From contig CAZYTA010000069.1 in assembly GCA_964650465.1 (NCBI GenBank), positions 1 to 9,374 of the forward strand: DNA of 9,374 nt, written 5' to 3'. The stretch is from RGIG6353 sp964650465 (GTDB taxonomy: Bacteria; Bacillota; Clostridia; Oscillospirales; SIG627). Positions 6,838 through 9,374 of this stretch are shown one piece after another (the stretch's first letter is position 1; the number at the start of each line of letters is the position of its first letter). The notes beneath the pieces were generated by a model, which was not told the origin of the DNA, did no database searches, and saw only the letters and a list, made by a program, of their open reading frames with translations. The translations under genes and the position numbers were made by a program.

Positions 6838-6869
6838 TTTCAGTAACATGAGACTGCCCTTTTTGTTTT
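6832..6869 (+). terminator. Riboswitch expression-platform terminator
   Basis: GGGCAGTTTCA (6832-6842) pairs with TGAGACTGCCC (6849-6859) over a 6-nt loop, 11 pairs with one G-U wobble, and a T-rich tail follows (6860-6869). The 5' arm reuses the conserved GGGCA at the aptamer's 3' end. Ligand-bound aptamer should therefore block the hairpin and permit read-through into pflB, while the unbound state terminates. This makes it an ON switch acting on transcription. Confidence 0.9.
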
Positions 6870-6893
6870 AAATCCCCAGAAAGGAAATATAAT

Positions 6894-9116
6894 ATGAACG
6901 CTTGGAGAAATTTTAAGACAGGTAAATGGACAGAAGAAATTAATGTGCGTGATTTTATCATGCTTAATATAACACCGTATGAGGGGGATAAAGCCTTTCT
7001 TGAAGGTCCCACTCAGAGAACAAAGGAGCTTTACGAAAAGGTGACCGCTCTCTTTGTTGAAGAGAACAAAAAAGGCGGAGTCCTCGATGTTGATACCGAG
7101 CATGTTTCGTCAATTCTTGCGTTTAAACCGGGTTATATAGATAAGGATAAGGAAATAATTGTGGGGCTTCAGACGGATGCACCCCTTAAGCGTGCGGTCA
7201 ATCCCTTTGCGGGCTTCCGCAATGCTGAACAGGCGTGCGAAGCCTATGGCTATACCATAAGTGATAGCATAAGAGCTTCCTACACCTACCGTACTACTCA
7301 CAATGACGGCGTTTTCCGTGCATATACCGATACAATGAAAAAGGCGAGACATTCGGGAATTCTCACAGGACTTCCCGATGCATACGGACGCGGCAGACTT
7401 ATTGGTGATTACCGCCGTCTTGCCCTCTACGGCATGGATAAGCTTATCGAAGAAAAGCTTAATGACAAGAGAAAACTCGGAGAGCGTGATATGTCCGATG
7501 AGACTATCCGTACCATCGAAGACATTTCACGCCAGCTTCAGTTTATGAAGGCACTTGTACAGCTTGCCAAGGATTACGGCTTTGATATTACCCGCCCTGC
7601 CGAAAATGCAAGAGAAGCTATTCAGTGGCTGTATTTTGCTTATCTTGGCGGTCAGAAGGAGCAAAACGGTGCGGCTAACTCCATCGGCAGAATTACAGGC
7701 TTTATTGATATTTATATTACAAGAGATATGGCAGAGGGCATTCTTGACGAAGCAGGTGCACAGGAGCTTATAGACGACCTTGTTATCAAGCTCAGGCTTA
7801 TAAGACATCTGAGAACCCCTGAATATAATGACCTTTTTGCAGGCGACCCCGTATGGGTAACTGCCAGCGAGGGCGGTATGGCAGAGGACGGAAGAACACT
7901 TGTAACGAAAACAAGCTTCCGTATGCTCAACACTCTTTACAACCTCGGTCCTTCTGCCGAGCCTAACATTACAGTACTTTGGGCAGAGAAGCTTCCTCAA
8001 GGCTTTAAAGACTTTTGCGCCGGAGTATCTATAGACACAGACTCCATCCAATATGAGAATGATGACCTTATGCGCCGAGATTACGGTGACGACTATGCCA
8101 TTGCTTGCTGCGTTTCCGCTATGAAGGTGGGACATCAGATGCAATTTTTCGGAGCACGCTGTAATATGGCAAAGCTTCTGCTTATGACTCTTAACGGAGG
8201 AAAAGAAGAAAAAGAAGGTTTGCAGATTGCTCCGGAAGGAAAAATCTTTGACGGTGTTTTAAACTACGATGAGGTAATGACGGCATTTACCGATTATTCC
8301 GACTGGATGGCAAGACTCTATGTCAATACAATGAACATCATCCACTTTATGCATGATAAATATGCATACGAGAGGCTTATTATGGGCTTCCACGATACAG
8401 AGCCACAGAGACTTATGGCGTTTGGTATAAGCGGTTTGTCAGTTCTTGTTGACAGCCTTTCGGCAATTAAATATGCCAAGGTTACTCCTATAAAAAATGA
8501 AGACGGACTTATAGTAGATTTTAAAACCGAGGGAGAATTCCCCAAGTACGGCAACGATGATGACAGAGTAGATGAAATAGCAAAGATAGTTACCGAGCAG
8601 TTCTATCATCAGCTTTGCAAGACTCCCACATACCGAGGCGCAAAGCACACACTGTCAATACTCACCATAACCTCAAATGTAGTATACGGTAAAAAGACAG
8701 GTAATACACCCGATGGCAGACGAGCAGGCGAGCCCTTTGCTCCCGGTGCAAATCCCATGCACGGCAGGGATATCGAGGGTGCTCTTGCCTCTCTCAACTC
8801 GGTAGCTAAGCTCAATTACGGATGCTGTCAGGACGGTATTTCCAATACCTTCTCCATCACTCCCGTAGCTCTCGGCGAGGACTATGAGAACAGAAAAGAA
8901 AATCTTGTTTCAGTTCTTGACGGATATTTTGCACAGGATGCGCATCATCTTAACGTAAATGTCCTTGACCGCCAAAAGCTTATTGACGCAATGAACGACC
9001 CTGAGCTTTATCCCACCTTAACCATACGTGTTTCGGGTTATGCCGTAAACTTTAATAAGCTCACCCGAGACAAGCAAGAGGAAGTGATAAAGAGGACGTT
9101 CCACCAAGAGCTCTGA
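6894..9116 (+). CDS. pflB: Formate C-acetyltransferase (pyruvate formate-lyase)
   Basis: Converts pyruvate and CoA to acetyl-CoA and formate without oxygen; a cytosolic glycyl-radical enzyme central to mixed-acid fermentation. At 740 residues it is close to the 759 of E. coli PflB. The active-site pair is Cys405-Cys406 in IACCVSAM (Cys418/419 in E. coli). The C-terminal radical site is Gly715 in TIRVSGYAV (Gly734 in E. coli). QMQFFGARCNMAK, the TGNTPDGRR segment and the WTEEINVRDFI N-terminus are typical of true PflB rather than a diol dehydratase or choline lyase relative. AAAGGAAA (6880-6887), 6 bp before the ATG, fixes the start. Expression is predicted to depend on the ZTP riboswitch in its leader. 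The activating radical-SAM enzyme (pflA) is not in the window; it may lie just downstream. No convincing terminator follows the stop. Confidence 0.98.
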   Translation: MNAWRNFKTGKWTEEINVRDFIMLNITPYEGDKAFLEGPTQRTKELYEKVTALFVEENKKGGVLDVDTEHVSSILAFKPGYIDKDKEIIVGLQTDAPLKRAVNPFAGFRNAEQACEAYGYTISDSIRASYTYRTTHNDGVFRAYTDTMKKARHSGILTGLPDAYGRGRLIGDYRRLALYGMDKLIEEKLNDKRKLGERDMSDETIRTIEDISRQLQFMKALVQLAKDYGFDITRPAENAREAIQWLYFAYLGGQKEQNGAANSIGRITGFIDIYITRDMAEGILDEAGAQELIDDLVIKLRLIRHLRTPEYNDLFAGDPVWVTASEGGMAEDGRTLVTKTSFRMLNTLYNLGPSAEPNITVLWAEKLPQGFKDFCAGVSIDTDSIQYENDDLMRRDYGDDYAIACCVSAMKVGHQMQFFGARCNMAKLLLMTLNGGKEEKEGLQIAPEGKIFDGVLNYDEVMTAFTDYSDWMARLYVNTMNIIHFMHDKYAYERLIMGFHDTEPQRLMAFGISGLSVLVDSLSAIKYAKVTPIKNEDGLIVDFKTEGEFPKYGNDDDRVDEIAKIVTEQFYHQLCKTPTYRGAKHTLSILTITSNVVYGKKTGNTPDGRRAGEPFAPGANPMHGRDIEGALASLNSVAKLNYGCCQDGISNTFSITPVALGEDYENRKENLVSVLDGYFAQDAHHLNVNVLDRQKLIDAMNDPELYPTLTIRVSGYAVNFNKLTRDKQEEVIKRTFHQEL

Positions 9117-9124
9117 TTTTCTTC

Positions 9125-9257
9125 GTCTTTTTCCGCAAGACTTAGCTTACTGCTCGGCTTGCTCGTGAGCGCTTCGTTTTGCAAAAAAATACTCGAAAAT
9201 GGTTTTGTCTTTTTTGCAAGACTTAGGCTTATGGTCGAAGCAGAGCAATGCAAAACG
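9125..9257. repeat. Imperfect direct duplication with inverted repeats after pflB
   Basis: Two copies of a roughly 25-bp unit, 9125-9149 and 9207-9231, share GTCTTTTT, GCAAGACTTAG and CTTA, differing by a C/C-to-T change and a one-base shift; they start 82 bp apart. Inverted pairs lie within: TTGCAAAAAA (9179-9188) with TTTTTTGCAA (9210-9219), and CGTTTTGCA (9175-9183) with TGCAAAACG (9249-9257). A minus-strand frame crosses the area but overlaps the end of pflB and lacks family features, so I read this as non-coding repeat DNA. Origin unknown. Confidence 0.6.
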
Positions 9258-9278
9258 GCGAGGGTGATTCCTTTTTAG

Positions 9279-9321
9279 AAAACTTCAAAATGCTTTTCGG
9301 GATTCAGGGGTACTTTTTGCT
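9279..9321 (+). repeat. Dispersed 43-bp repeat, copy 2
   Basis: This is the second copy of the element at 1343-1385, in the same orientation and ungapped, with the first 22 bases identical and the final ACTTTTTGCT shared. It again lies in an intergenic gap beside other repeats. The flanks of the two copies do not match, so the conserved unit appears bounded. The mechanism of spread is unknown. Confidence 0.75.
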
Positions 9322-9368
9322 CTTGAATTTATAATATAAGTGCAACAAAGCGAAAAAAATAGTGACAC

Positions 9369-9374
9369 AAGAGG
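9369..9374 (+). promoter_or_regulatory. Possible ribosome binding site of the next gene
   Basis: AAGAGG at the very end resembles a Shine-Dalgarno sequence, so a gene may start within about 10 bp after the window. A TATAAT at 9330-9335 could be its -10, but there is no good -35 at 16-18 bp. The next gene might be the PflB activase; this is inference from usual gene order. Confidence 0.3.

Noticed and set aside
6377..7012. Minus-strand 211-codon frame across the riboswitch
   Set aside because: It overlaps two well-supported genes and a structured RNA and shows no family features; it is a shadow frame.
7527..8144. Minus-strand 205-codon frame inside pflB
   Set aside because: It is fully antisense to a gene with intact catalytic motifs and is Cys/Ser-rich with no recognisable domain.
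9038..9253. Minus-strand 71-codon frame at the end of pflB
   Set aside because: It overlaps pflB antisense, its repeated residues come from the DNA duplication, and it has no ribosome binding site or known domain.

Overview
The window reads as an ordinary chromosomal segment from a low-GC, anaerobic Firmicute, most likely a gut or rumen Clostridium of the Ruminococcus/Oscillospiraceae type. The reasons are AAGGAG-type ribosome binding sites, A/T-rich intergenic DNA, a rhodanese-less ThiI next to its own cysteine desulfurase (the Bacillus/Clostridia arrangement), a glycyl-radical pyruvate formate-lyase, and a MBOAT/DHHW acylation pair. The placement comes from gene content and style only. All seven genes lie on the + strand.

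Layout. Bases 1-152 are an A/T-rich leader with a good sigma-A-type promoter (86-114) and a possible overlapping divergent promoter. Cysteine desulfurase (153-1283) follows. A 169-bp gap then holds a heptad-repeat array, a hairpin and copy 1 of a dispersed 43-bp repeat. Five tightly spaced genes come next: thiI (1453-2628), pth (2629-3258, no gap), a GNAT-like acyltransferase-domain protein (3270-4148), an AlgI/DltB-type MBOAT O-acyltransferase (4157-5563) and a membrane-anchored DHHW/AlgX-like protein (5576-6700). Gaps of 0-12 bp and stop codons overlapping the next ribosome binding site argue for one transcript.

The 193-bp gap before pflB is dense with control signals. In order it holds a weak terminator for the upstream operon, a strong promoter whose -35 box lies in that terminator's arm, a ZTP (pfl-motif) riboswitch, an intrinsic terminator that shares bases with the aptamer, and the pflB ribosome binding site. 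pflB (6894-9116) is complete, with its active-site Cys-Cys pair and glycyl-radical site intact. The last 258 bp (9117-9374) show no credible gene. They hold an imperfect direct duplication, inverted repeats and copy 2 of the dispersed repeat, and the final bases resemble a ribosome binding site for a gene starting just outside.

How the parts work together. The desulfurase and ThiI form a sulfur relay for 4-thiouridine in tRNA and possibly thiamine. Pth recycles peptidyl-tRNA. MBOAT plus DHHW is the usual pairing for O-acylation of an extracellular or cell-wall glycan; the polymer is not identifiable here. The riboswitch couples formate production by PflB to ZTP, the alarm signal for 10-formyl-tetrahydrofolate shortage. 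I found no clearly undescribed system. The items most worth checking are the GNAT-like/MBOAT/DHHW trio, the intergenic repeats, and the compact terminator-promoter-riboswitch region.
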